Assembly: GCA_025349905.2 (NCBI GenBank)
Contig: MU625116.1
Coordinates: forward strand, 1-11,453
From: Blastocladiella britannica
Taxonomy: Eukaryota; Blastocladiomycota; Blastocladiomycetes; Blastocladiales; Blastocladiaceae
Reading direction: 5' to 3'
Length of the DNA stretch: 11,453 nt
Positions 1 through 8,017 of this stretch are shown in pieces. Both the position numbers and the translations under genes were made by a program. The notes beneath the pieces were generated by a model. The model ran no database searches and was not told the origin of the DNA. It worked only from the letters and a program-made list of their open reading frames with translations. How positions within the stretch are numbered: position 1 is the stretch's first letter; the number at the start of each line of letters is the position of its first letter.

Positions 1-1398
1 CTCGATGCGCACGCCGCCGACAGGAGTGTAGCGAGCGACCGCATCAAAGTCAATGAACTGGCCGGCGGGGGTACCCTTGGCCTCGTTGATCCTGAGAACA
101 AAAAAAAAAAAAATTAAAAGAATGAGACCGTACAGCAAGTCCACAAAGTACACCCCCGGCTCGACCGTGACGACCATCCCAGCCTCGAGCACGCGCCGGA
201 GACGCAAGTACCGAATCGACGGCTCGTCAATGGCCGCCGACCCACGGGGCTTGCCGCCGACATCGTGCACGTCCAAACCCAAGAGGTGCCCGAGTCCGTG
301 CGGGAAGAACACGGCCTGCGCGTGGTGCGCCAAGATCTCGTCAATCGATCCACGCAGGATCCCGGCGTCCTTGAGCCCCTGGGCAATCACGCGCTCGGCC
401 AGGCGGTGCATGGCCGTCCAGTCGACGCCCGCACGCAGCTGCGCAATCACCGCGTCCTGCGCCGCCAGCACCGTCTCGTAAATGGCCTTGGCCTCGGGCG
501 TGAACTTTCCGGTCCGTGGGAACGTGCGGGTGATGTCGCTCGCGTAGTTGAGCACCTCGCACCCGGCATCTACCAGCACCAGCGCGTGCTCGGAAACGTC
601 GGGAGCGTGCAAAGCCGCGGTGTTGCGGCCGTAGTGCAGGATCGCGGCGTTGTGGCCGACACCCACGATCGGCAGGTACGCTTGCTTCGGGGCGCCGCGA
701 CGGTGGCACTCGTACCGGAACAGGGCCTCGAGCTCAGTCTCGGAAGTGGCGGTCGGGGTTGCCTAAATTTAGGTTAAATTGGATGGTTGGGGAAATCCAG
801 TTGTCCGCGGCTGCCGTAAAATTAAAAGTACCTTCATGACAGCAACGTGCGCGGCCGACGAAATGGCGTTCGCGCGCTTGATCAGAGCCACCTCGTCCGC
901 GGTCTTGTACATGCGGGCGTTGGTCAGCGCATCGGTGAGCTTGGTGCGGTCGGCACGGTCCACCAGCGCCGCGGTCAACGCCGCCAGGTTAGCGTCGGTC
1001 TCGTGCTCAAGAACATGCACCGACTCGGCAGCGGCAAGGTGGGACGCCATCTGCGCGACAGGGAGGACATCCATCCCGAACGTGGTGGCCTGGGTGGCCA
1101 GCGAAGGGGCGGCGCCGATCCACACCGCCTCGTCATTGTCAATGTGCGGCGCGTACAGGGTGGCGCGGCGGGCGGAGATGTCCAGCACCAGGTGGTAGTT
1201 GGGCTCGTCGCAGCCGGTCGCATAAAAGAAGTTGGACTCTTGCCGGAACGTCAGCTCGACGTCGGTCGAGTGCCGGCACACGGTCACGTCGCCGCGCAGG
1301 TACGCGGACCCGCGCGAGACGCCCAGGGCGGCCAGCGCGTCAAAGATCTTGGCGCGGTGGGCGGCCCAGATGGCGGTGGTGGTGGTGGTGATGGTCAT
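1..1398 (-). CDS. PEPD: Xaa-Pro dipeptidase (prolidase), peptidase family M24B, 3' end beyond window
   Basis: Cytosolic dinuclear-metal peptidase that cleaves X-Pro dipeptides and recycles proline. Exons by eye: 1398-832, 762-134 and 91-1; introns are 831-763 (69 nt) and 133-92 (42 nt, with a long T run). That gives 429 visible residues. The N-terminal creatinase-type domain has HSTDVELTFRQESNFFYATG. The pita-bread domain carries all five metal ligands: D254 in LVDAGCE, D265 in SDIT, H348 in HGLGHLLGLDVHD, E390 in VTVEPG and E429 in GGVRIE at the very left edge. The spacings D-D 11, D-H 83 and H-E 42 match those I know for human prolidase; the last is 39 instead of 40. About 40 C-terminal residues are missing. 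The start was set at 1398 (MTITTTTTA, encoded by an ACC repeat) because the open frame upstream to 1527 is low-complexity leader. Divergent from ATP synthase d. Confidence 0.93.
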
Positions 1399-1538
1399 TT
1401 TATTCTTGCCGGTTTCTGTTTGAGAGGCCAGAGAGAGACAGTCGCCCGCACGTGTAATATAAAATATAAAAATAAAGAAAAAAAATTCTCTCAACAACAC
1501 ACACATCGACCCGACGATAAAATTCAATAATATTAAGA
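1399..1538. promoter_or_regulatory. Bidirectional promoter between prolidase and ATP synthase d
   Basis: This 140-bp spacer separates two head-to-head start codons, so both promoters must lie here or inside the genes. It holds a CACGTG palindrome (bHLH/E-box type) at 1449-1454. Next to it is an A/T-rich stretch with TATAAAATATAAAAATA at about 1457-1473, which could supply TATA elements. Promoter function is inferred from position. Confidence 0.55.
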
Positions 1539-2195
1539 ATGGCCGCCGCTGCCCGTACCACCGCCATCAAGGCCCTCGACTTTGGCAAGGTCGCCGTCTC
1601 GCTCAAGCTCAAGCAGGAGACTGCCCAGCAGCTGGCCGCGTTCCGCAAGCGCCACGACGAGCTGGTGCGCACCGTCCAGACCCTCAAGGACCAGCGCCAG
1701 ACCATCGACTTTGCCCACTACCGCTCGGCGCTGGCCAACAAGGCCATTGTTGATGAGGCCGAGCAGGCCTTCGCCAAGTTCACGCCCGCATCGTACGACC
1801 TGGCTGCCCAGCTCAAGGTGATTGATGCCTTTGAGGCCAAGGCTGTATGTCTACTTTTTATTTAGTATTTGTATGCCATATATATTCATAATATAAAACC
1901 ATAAATACAGGTCGAGCGCGCCCAGCACACTGCCACCGCCGTCAACGACGAGCTCAAGGATCTGCGCGAGACCCTCGCCAACATTGAGAGTGCTCGTCCG
2001 ATCGACCAGCTCACCGTATGTTTTTACCTTTTCCTAATTTTATGCTGTAAAACGTAACTAATATAAATAACAAAGGTCGACGACGTCGTCCGCGCCAACC
2101 CTGCCATCGAGACCGAGGTGGAGGAGCGCGTCAAAAACGGCCGCTGGGATGTGGAAGAGTACAACGCCAAGTTTGGCGATGCCCGCATGGTCTGA
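1539..2195 (+). CDS. ATP7: Mitochondrial F1Fo ATP synthase subunit d
   Basis: Peripheral-stalk (stator) subunit d of mitochondrial ATP synthase. Exons 1539-1844, 1911-2015 and 2076-2195; introns 1845-1910 and 2016-2075, both with GTATGT donors. The second has a TAACTAA-like branch site at about 2054-2061. The spliced product is 176 aa; the yeast protein is 174 aa. The match to fungal Atp7 runs end to end: ALDFGKVAVSLKLK near the N-terminus, DFAHYRSAL at about 64-72, QLKVIDAFEAKA before intron 1, ELKDLRETLANIESARP in exon 2, and VDDVV plus GRWDVEEYNAKFGD at the C-terminus. No membrane segment is seen, as expected. No cleavable presequence is obvious, which also fits this family. The start at 1539 follows an A-rich leader. 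Convergent with the PDCD2-like gene. Confidence 0.95.
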
Positions 2196-2271
2196 GTTTC
2201 TTATATTGTTGTTGGTATTGTCAGCCCGAGGACGGAATATGGAAACAAAATTTTATTATATTGTTATTACT
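2196..2271. terminator. Shared 3' region of ATP synthase d and PDCD2-like gene
   Basis: A 76-bp spacer lies between two stop codons on opposite strands. On the minus strand an AATAAA hexamer occupies 2257-2252, 15 nt after the PDCD2-like stop, and is a good polyadenylation signal for it. On the plus strand only weak A/T-rich candidates (AATAT near 2237) are seen for ATP synthase d. The transcripts probably overlap. Confidence 0.55.
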
Positions 2272-3598
2272 CTACTTGTCGTCGGTCTCGGTCGATGGCT
2301 CAGTCTCGGACTCGGACTCAGATTCAGTCGCAGGCACTGGCTCAGTCGCTGGCCCTGAATCAACATTGTACCCATGCTCCTCCAACCCACCACGGACGCG
2401 ATCGAACCGCTGCCCAGCGGGAGCCATGCCGTCGGCGCTAAAGTCTTGCCGGAACACCACCTCCTCGGCGTACTCGCCCTTGAGCTCGCAGTTGTCGGGA
2501 CACGTGTACACAAAGTAGGTGCCGAAATCGTAGCTCTGCGAGTCGGTCTCGTCCAGAGGCAAGTGCACCAGCAGCGTCGACAGCACCTGGCACTCCAACG
2601 TGCGAGCGGTCCCGCAGCGCGGGCAAGCCGCCACGTCGCCCACCAGCGGCCGGCCATCGTCACTCACGTACAGCGGCACGGGATCCACCTCGTCGCTCAC
2701 GCGCAGATACCGCAGAACCTGGTCGGGGTACCGCTCGATCCGCTTTTGGAACTTGAGGAACGCGCGGTCCACGCCCGTCTCGGACTCTTCGTAATCCTCG
2801 TCCTCGACCGGTGCCTTGGGTAGTTTCACCAGCGACCCGGGGGTTACGCCGTCACCCATTTCCTCAGGCTCACTCACAATCGATAGCTCTGGGTACCGGA
2901 ACCGCTGCTTGAGCAGCCGCGGAAGACGCGTCGCCGGCGGCTCGGATAAATCGCTGCCGGACTTGCCGCAGGTGGCGCTATGCGACCCGTACGTCCAGTC
3001 AATCGCCTGGTGGCTGCGCGAGCAATAGTGCGCGCGGTCCGACTGGCATTTGCCGCATCGCTTGGTGGCTGCAACCCCGCAAATGGCGCAAGTGCGGGCC
3101 GCTTTGGACGTGTAGGCCGGTTTCAAGGTCGTGGCCTCGGAGTCGGGGTCGGTCGCAAAGTAATCATTCTCCAAGGGCAGTTGTGCGCGAAAAACGCGTG
3201 TGCTGCATTCCGTCTGTGAGTGTCCTTACTCTCGATATAAATGAAGGATATACCATTTGCGGTAGTCTCTGCGATGGCACTTGCCGTTGCGGCAGACAAA
3301 CAAGTACAGGTCGCGATGGTACGCTTCCTCGGGAAAGTCCTCGGCAGTGTACATTTGAAGCAGCAAAATCATGGGCTCACTGCAAGTACCGCATGTCAGC
3401 TTTTCTGCCGCGAGGGGCCGCGAGGGGTCGAGCCAGAACTATTTAGTCCAAAATGCATGAGTTTTGCCCGAGGACATTTTTGAAAAAAAGAGGAAATACC
3501 GGAAGGCCGCCCAGCTTGGTCGGAAATTCCTGAACCAGTAGCGGCTCCTGCACGTCGTCCACGTCGACAAATCCGAGTTGCACCAGGGGCGGCGACAT
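2272..3598 (-). CDS. PDCD2/Tsr4-type ribosome biogenesis chaperone with MYND finger
   Basis: The PDCD2/Tsr4 family are cytoplasmic dedicated chaperones for 40S protein uS5 (RPS2) and are needed for 20S pre-rRNA processing. Exons 3598-3500, 3438-3254 and 3202-2272; introns 3499-3439 (61 nt) and 3253-3203 (51 nt). The product is 404 aa. The N-terminal half has VQLGFVD and FPTKLGG, then zinc ligands C49, C52, C82 and C87, then VFRAQLPLENDYF across the third exon start. A MYND finger follows: C133, C136, C144, C147, C155, H159, H169, C173. The PDCD2 C-terminal domain covers about 240-350, with FLKFQKRIERYPDQVLRY, CPRC (288-291), LPLDE, and C329/C333. The tail is acidic and Ser/Thr-rich (SESESETEPSTETDD). 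As I recall, yeast Tsr4 lacks the MYND insert, so this is the PDCD2 form. Confidence 0.93.
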
Positions 3599-3702
3599 TA
3601 TCCTTGAAAATCGCTTTAAATCCAAAATCCAAAGACCACACGTGAATTTGTCACTGCAATTTTTTTTTTGCAACAAAACAAAACAAAAAATCGAAAAAAA
3701 AA
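3599..3702. promoter_or_regulatory. Bidirectional promoter between PDCD2-like and LYR genes, with CACGTG site
   Basis: This 104-bp head-to-head spacer contains a CACGTG palindrome at 3639-3644 near its middle. T- and A-runs sit on the LYR side, and the last 30 bases before the LYR start are nearly all A and C. The same hexamer occurs in the other divergent promoter that serves a mitochondrial gene (1449-1454). Its role is inferred from position only. Confidence 0.5.
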
Positions 3703-4147
3703 ATGTCGCTGGCACCCGGTCGGACAGGCACACTGTCGCTGTACCGTGCACTCTTACGGGTACAAATCTATTACATAACAAACATGGCACCCGTGTTTGA
3801 CATAGGAATGTGCACAGGTAGCCAAAAACATGCCGACAGAGGAACGTCGTGTACTGCTCACAAAGAGAACGAGGCAAGAATTCCGACGCAACAAGGATTT
3901 AGTTGATCCGGCAGAGGTTCAGGAGGCACTTGCGCTCGGGGAAGTGCAACTCGAGAACTTTTCAAGGATTCAAAAGCATTTGAGTACTATCCAACGCCAA
4001 CCTTCCATTATCCCTGTTGCGCTTCCCGAAAGGACACGCCAGCAGGAATGGGTCTCGGATGAAGATCGAGCAGCAGCAAGGGATGCGCTGCGTCAAAGCG
4101 CTCGACTTCACTTGGCGACGATTGGAGGCAAGGAACTGTCCAAATAA
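3703..4147 (+). CDS. LYR-motif (Complex1_LYR family) mitochondrial protein
   Basis: Small basic LYR protein. Family members bind mitochondrial acyl-carrier protein and assist Fe-S delivery or respiratory complex assembly. Exons 3703-3759 and 3818-4147 are joined by removing a 58-nt intron (3760-3817, donor GTACAA); the product is 128 aa. Visible hallmarks are LSLYRALLR with the L-Y-R triad at 13-15, a run of basic residues (ERR, KRTRQEFRRN), and the conserved downstream Phe at about 41 followed by NKDLVDP. The intron falls four residues after the triad, so the intron-retaining frame would lose the domain. The C-terminal 60 residues (QKHLSTIQRQPSII onward) are charged and unfamiliar. I cannot assign it to a specific member such as Isd11, SDHAF1 or LYRM9. 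Its neighbour two genes upstream, ATP synthase d, is also mitochondrial. Confidence 0.78.
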
Positions 4148-4396
4148 ACCTGACTTGCCATTTGACAACACCCACTTTCCCTCTTTGTTTTTCTCCTCTA
4201 GACAATATCATGATCCCTATTTAAAATTATGAAAAAATAAACTCGGATCTTTTGCAAGACAATGTAACAACTTTTCTTGCATCGTTTCCATATCGCGCTG
4301 GACCCATTGTCAACAAAAAGTTGCCGGCCGCCCCACGCTCCGACACCACCACCGCGCTTCCCAGCTCCGAACGAAAATATATAATCCATTTCCCAA
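4148..4396 (+). promoter_or_regulatory. Intergenic region: LYR 3' end and promoter of the 387-aa gene
   Basis: 249 bp without a credible coding frame. One AATAAA at 4143-4148 overlaps the LYR stop codon and a second lies at 4236-4241; either could direct 3' processing. A pyrimidine-rich run ending in CTAG at about 4183-4200 looks like a splice acceptor but has no obvious partner. TATATAAT at 4378-4385 lies 11 bp before the next start codon. Nothing else recognised. Confidence 0.4.
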
Positions 4397-5621
4397 ATGA
4401 CAGAACCAACGAGTTTGGATCACACTGATGTAAGCGATGCACACGAAGCTGTCGTATCTGGTCTTCCCCGCTCTGGCAACGTCATCGACATTGACGACAA
4501 TGACGAGCTTGAAGCGACACCGGCCCTCGGCACATACTCTTCGATCGTGCACGTGCACAACTGGGTCTTCAGTGCCGACTCGCTTGTAGAAGCGTCTCCC
4601 ACGTCGAGCAGCGAAAACATTGCGCGCGATCCCGCCGATTCCGAGGATGCGGCGGCATCCAAATTCGCGTCGTCGCGAACGGAGCAACACAGGCGATCGT
4701 CGTGCCGAAAAATCCTCGGCCAGGTGCAATTCCGACCGTGCAAGCTGTCGTTGGATCAACAAATCCAGTACCGCCACGTTACGCAAAGAGTAAAACGCGC
4801 CGTTCCATGGCGCACTCCCTCGGGAATCCCTACCCTCAAATCGTCCATCAAACCGTTTGACGGCGCAGTTTTGTCGGTCTACCACTATGCGCCACTGACG
4901 CTCGCGGACGCTAGTTGTGCGTTGCAAGACCCTCGCCGTATGTCTTCCTGTAAAAGCCCTGCTGCTGCCTTGTCCATGGCCCCGGAGCTGTTTCAGCAAC
5001 CCTGGACGTTTTCTCAAATGCTCCACGTACGGATCTCTTTACTTTCCTATATTTTACAAATTAACTCAAAGGAACATCCTATAATAGGCCATTCGAGCTC
5101 CAGCATCTGCGCCAGAAGCGTGGCTCGCAGCAGTGCTAGATATCCACTGCGATCCGAGTGCACGCGACATTGACAAGATCACGCGCTGGAACGCCTTCGG
5201 TGAGCAAGGGGTCCCATCGTTTGGGGAAGGGCGAACCCGCGACCTGGTGGACTCGGCGATCGGGCTCAACGCCGCCGTAAGCTTGCTCGGCATCGCCGCC
5301 ACCTGCCGAAACGACTTTATCTCCAATGTCAACATCGCTTCCCTTGCTGAAGAGCAACGGTGCCGGCACGTCACGTTTGCAGCCACGATCGTTACCAAGA
5401 TTGCCATTATTCCCAGCGTGAACCGCGGCAAGGGCGTCAAGAAACGGTCCATGAAGGGGAACCCCATCGTTCATGCCATGCAGAGCGGCGGCGGCAGCAA
5501 CAGCAGCAGCAACTCGGCCGAGGGACTTCTCATCGTCAAGGAAATCCCGGCAGACGTCGACCAACCTCGTTGGGAGTGCTCTCACCTTTCCGAAGGCAAG
5601 ATCTGGGTTGTGGTGGACTAA
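4397..5621 (+). CDS. Uncharacterised 387-aa protein
   Basis: I do not recognise this protein. Exons 4397-5026 and 5088-5621 flank a 61-nt intron (5027-5087, donor GTACGG as in the prolidase gene, acceptor ATAATAG, phase 0). Removing it joins two long frames. The N-terminal 100 residues are acidic and Ser-rich (VIDIDDNDELEATP), followed by a basic patch (RTEQHRRSSCRKI, about 94-106). The middle has FDGAVLSVYHYAPLTLADAS. The C-terminal half looks folded (PEAWLAAVLDIHCDPSARDI; RTRDLVDSAIGLNAAVSLLG; CRHVTFAATIVTKIAIIPSV). A basic stretch NRGKGVKKRSMKG and a Gly/Ser/Asn linker follow, then a hydrophobic end IWVVVD. There is no membrane segment or signal peptide. Nuclear location is possible from the basic patches. 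The start is the first ATG, close behind a TATA-like box. Exon structure is moderately certain. Confidence 0.6.
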
Positions 5622-5884
5622 GTCAGTGTCCCCATTGATCCTTCACACACACTTCCACCACCACACCATATTTTTCCCCACATACTTTCAGTTTGCTCAT
5701 GATACCAAATTCAAGAGTGTAGTCTGGCGATTAGCTCAACAATGGAAAAGCAAGAAAGGGGACGGATTTTTGTGCACTGCTCCGCCCCATTTTATATTAT
5801 TCAATCTACATAGCATATTTTCTGTCCCTTATGTCTTTTTTTGTTGTCTTTTGTGGAGTGTCTATATAAAAAGTATATTCGACC
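5622..5884. other. Convergent intergenic spacer, no gene seen
   Basis: 263 bp lies between the stop codons of the 387-aa gene and the CDF gene. It is C/A-rich then T-rich and contains no conserved frame. No exact AATAAA was found for either gene; AATATA on the minus strand at about 5879-5874 is a possible variant signal for the CDF gene. A tRNA A-box-like string at about 5731-5744 has no matching B box. Confidence 0.4.
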
Positions 5885-7214
5885 TTACGAAAACGATGGC
5901 GCCACTTCGACCATCTCGATCCACCAGTCAGCGGGGAACCGAGACGTCACCTTGGACCGGACAGCCAAGCGGAGCGCGTCCACGTCGCCCCCAGCCCGGT
6001 AATGCACGTGCAGAATCCCGCTCAGGCGGTTGAGGCTCGGGCTCCACACATGCACCTTGGAGACCTCGGCAATTCCATGCAAGCACGCCACTTCCCCCAC
6101 CAGGCGATCCAGGCCCTTTTGGAGGGTCGGGGGAGTCACTTGCAAGAGAATGCTGCCGGTGGCGGTGGCAAGGGGCACCGCTAGCCACATGAACGTCAAG
6201 CCCAGGGCCAGAGCACCAAGGGCATCGGACGCAGGCGCAACGTGCTCGATCGTAGACGACGGGGCCGAACTGAACATGGCCTGGATCCAGTGCACAATCA
6301 GCAGGATGATGGCCGAGATGCCGTGCGCTTGGACGAAAGGGTTGTGCAACTTGTCGTCAAAGGAGCGACGAGACACGACTATTGTCAAAGTAGGTTGTCA
6401 AGGCAGATACAGAAAGAAATATGTGGGGGAAATACGTACGAGGAAAGTACAATTCGTGGATGCGGCAGAAAAGGATCAACACCGAGCCGAGTAGGGCTGC
6501 CATGACGGGGACGACAAAGGAGGTCATCCTGCAGTTGAGCAATCGGGTCAGGATGAGGAATAAGGCAGACATTCAAATAAGTGAAAATGGATCAACGTAC
6601 TGAACTTGCCCGTGCTTGTGATCCTCTTGCTCCAAGACGGCCTCCAAGGCTTCCTTGACGGCGTAGAGGCCAGAAAAGAGCAGCGAGAGCGAGTTGGCAA
6701 ACGCGTAAACGACATCAAGGCGTTGGAGACTGACGCCATTTCAGAGTTAAGTACCAAAAAGCACGTTCCTGAAAGAAAAAAGAGTTTACCCAAATGGCCG
6801 AGTATTGTCGGGCTGGAAGCTCCCATTCAATGCCAGATAACGCGACAGGACCGCGTTTCCCACGCCAAGGGAATCAAAGAGAAAGAGCAGCGCCGAGCAC
6901 TGAAGGGCTGCCAACAAGAACCATAACAAAAAATTAGCACTCACAAGAAAAAAAAAAGTCATGGCGCCGGGCGGACCCATTGATTCCACTGAGTAGCCAT
7001 AGAGAAAGACGGCGATGGCCAAACCAAGGGCAGCGACAGAGGTCGCCAGTTCGCGTGGCTGCGACAGGCCAAACGCGATATAGCCCGTCATGGTCGGTGC
7101 GGTCGCGCTGTGCCCGTGGCTGGCATGAATTGCGTGTCCATGTCCGTGTCCTTGGCTGTGGCCGTGGCCATGGCTATGCTCATGCTGCCCGTGGAGGTGG
7201 GGTGGGTGAATCAT
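5885..7214 (-). CDS. ZnT6/Zrg17-like cation diffusion facilitator family protein
   Basis: Membrane protein of the CDF (SLC30) family. Exons 7214-6790, 6729-6601, 6528-6440 and 6378-5885; introns of 60, 72 and 61 nt. The product is 378 aa. Residues 6-36 are His/Gly-rich (GQHEHSHGHGHSQGHGHGHA). About six membrane helices lie near 53-76, 97-118, 147-166, 187-206, 230-250 and 267-289. The cytoplasmic C-terminal domain has SILLQVTPPTLQKGLDRLV, CLHGIAEVSKVHVW, LSGILHVHY and DWWIEMVEV. By eye it best resembles human ZnT6 and yeast Zrg17 (RPFGLQRLDVVYAFANS; LLQxTPP). In this branch the usual HxxxD metal sites are degenerate and the protein pairs with ZnT5/Msc2 to load zinc into the ER/Golgi. Here TM2 reads L110-x3-D114, and TM5 has H233 with Ala at +4. 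Divergent from calcipressin by 77 bp. Confidence 0.87.
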
Positions 7215-7291
7215 GATTGATTAGATGGCAAGATTCGCTGGAAGACCCAAAGAGTTCCTTTTCAGAAAAAAAAACTTCAAAAAACTTCAGA
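7215..7291. promoter_or_regulatory. 77-bp bidirectional promoter, CDF gene / calcipressin
   Basis: This is the only DNA between two opposed start codons. It has A-runs and a direct repeat of ACTTCA (AACTTCAAAAAACTTCAG, about 7273-7290) just before the calcipressin ATG. No TATA box or CACGTG is seen. The assignment is positional. Confidence 0.4.
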
Positions 7292-7957
7292 ATGGATAGC
7301 AGGTACCTCGCCCCGCCCAAATGCGGCAAAATGCACCTCATCTCCCCGCCCGGGTCGCCACCACTGGGATGGGAGCAGATTGATGAGAGCCACCCAAACC
7401 CGGACCCTCTGGCCGACGACTTGCACGCGGACGCCTTTGTTCTTTCGCGGGATCCCACCGTTCCGCGCGGCCCGCGCCCATCCGACCAAGAGGCGTCGCG
7501 GGCGCTACTTGCGTCCGTGTCGGCTAAGCTGGCCTCGCTGAGCGCCTTGACTGCCGTGAAGTCAAAACCGCCACTCATTGCGCTTTTCGGCGATGGCGAC
7601 CACGATAATGGTGACGAGGACGGTTCCGCACTTCATGAAGAGAACCACGGCGGCGACATCACCCGCTCCTCCGTGACCGGTCCTCGTATTGCGTTGGCCC
7701 AGGCCTCTGGTGGCGGTGGCGAGGCACCCACAACTGGAATGGGCCAAGTCACCCTGATCGTACCTGGGTATTCTGACACAAAGCGAACACCGGTCTTCGC
7801 GCCGACCCTGAATATCGCCCATGGCTTTATCCCTCCTGTCATCGTTGTCGAGGACCACGGCGGTGACGATGATGACGCGGATTTCCAGGCGCAGCCGACG
7901 CTTCCACCCGCACGACCCACGATACCCCAAACGCGGATGCCTCCCCGTTCTGTCTAA
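7292..7957 (+). CDS. Calcipressin (RCAN) family calcineurin regulator, lacking the RRM domain
   Basis: Regulator of the phosphatase calcineurin. A single exon encodes 221 aa. All three C-terminal RCAN motifs are present in order. LAPP and LISPPGSPPLGW lie at 6-27 (family core LISPPxSPPxGW, with the paired Ser at 18 and 22 that are phosphorylated in the family). A PxIxIT-type docking site, PVIVVE, is at 182-187. A C-terminal QTRMPP is at 213-218, matching the family QTRRP/TxxP end. Two differences stand out. The N-terminal RRM-like domain found in typical RCANs is missing, because the SPP motif starts only 17 residues in. The stretch between the SPP and docking motifs is about 155 residues, Asp/Gly/His-rich and probably disordered, against a few tens in animals. 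The start at 7292 was chosen over an in-frame upstream TTG. The neighbouring CDF gene begins 77 bp upstream, leaving no room for an RRM exon. Confidence 0.85.
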   Translation: MDSRYLAPPKCGKMHLISPPGSPPLGWEQIDESHPNPDPLADDLHADAFVLSRDPTVPRGPRPSDQEASRALLASVSAKLASLSALTAVKSKPPLIALFGDGDHDNGDEDGSALHEENHGGDITRSSVTGPRIALAQASGGGGEAPTTGMGQVTLIVPGYSDTKRTPVFAPTLNIAHGFIPPVIVVEDHGGDDDDADFQAQPTLPPARPTIPQTRMPPRSV

Positions 7958-8017
7958 GAAGACCAATCCGTTTTTGCGGTGAATGCATTCCTTTTCTTTA
8001 TTCAGTCAACGCATTGG
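7958..8017. terminator. Shared 3' region of calcipressin and C2HC finger gene
   Basis: 60 bp lies between convergent stop codons. AATAAA on the minus strand at 8002-7997 sits 16 nt beyond the finger-protein stop, nearly the same spacing as for the PDCD2-like gene. No exact plus-strand hexamer is seen for calcipressin. Confidence 0.5.

Noticed and set aside
98..113. A-run as a retroposon tail
   Set aside because: It is the polypyrimidine tract of the short minus-strand prolidase intron, with no target-site duplication.
1399..1527. N-terminal extension of prolidase (MNFIVGSMCVLL...FFFFIFIFYI)
   Set aside because: The extension is translated A/T-rich leader DNA that includes the shared promoter. 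The conserved domain starts soon after the internal ATG at 1398.
847..1530. Long plus-strand frames opposite prolidase, and similar long antisense frames opposite the CDF, finger and ABCA genes
   Set aside because: Shadow frames produced by GC-rich codon use on the other strand. Arg/Gly/Val-rich translations with no family character.
5460..5520. GGC/AGC-rich microsatellite-like stretch
   Set aside because: It encodes a Gly/Ser/Asn linker in frame within the 387-aa gene. Too short and imperfect to call a separate repeat feature.
5731..5780. tRNA A-box-like string (TTAGCTCAACAATGG)
   Set aside because: No B box (GGTTCRANNCC), no cloverleaf and no matching acceptor stem follow.
6908..6944. 37-nt GT-AG intron inside the first CDF exon (minus strand, GTGAGTGCTAAT...GGCAG)
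   Set aside because: Removing it shifts the frame and destroys the LFLFDSLGVGN continuation. The retained sequence codes a hydrophobic helix that fits TM2.
7217..7291. Upstream TTG start adding 25 residues to calcipressin
   Set aside because: It is not an ATG, the sequence is low-complexity leader, and it adds no recognisable domain.
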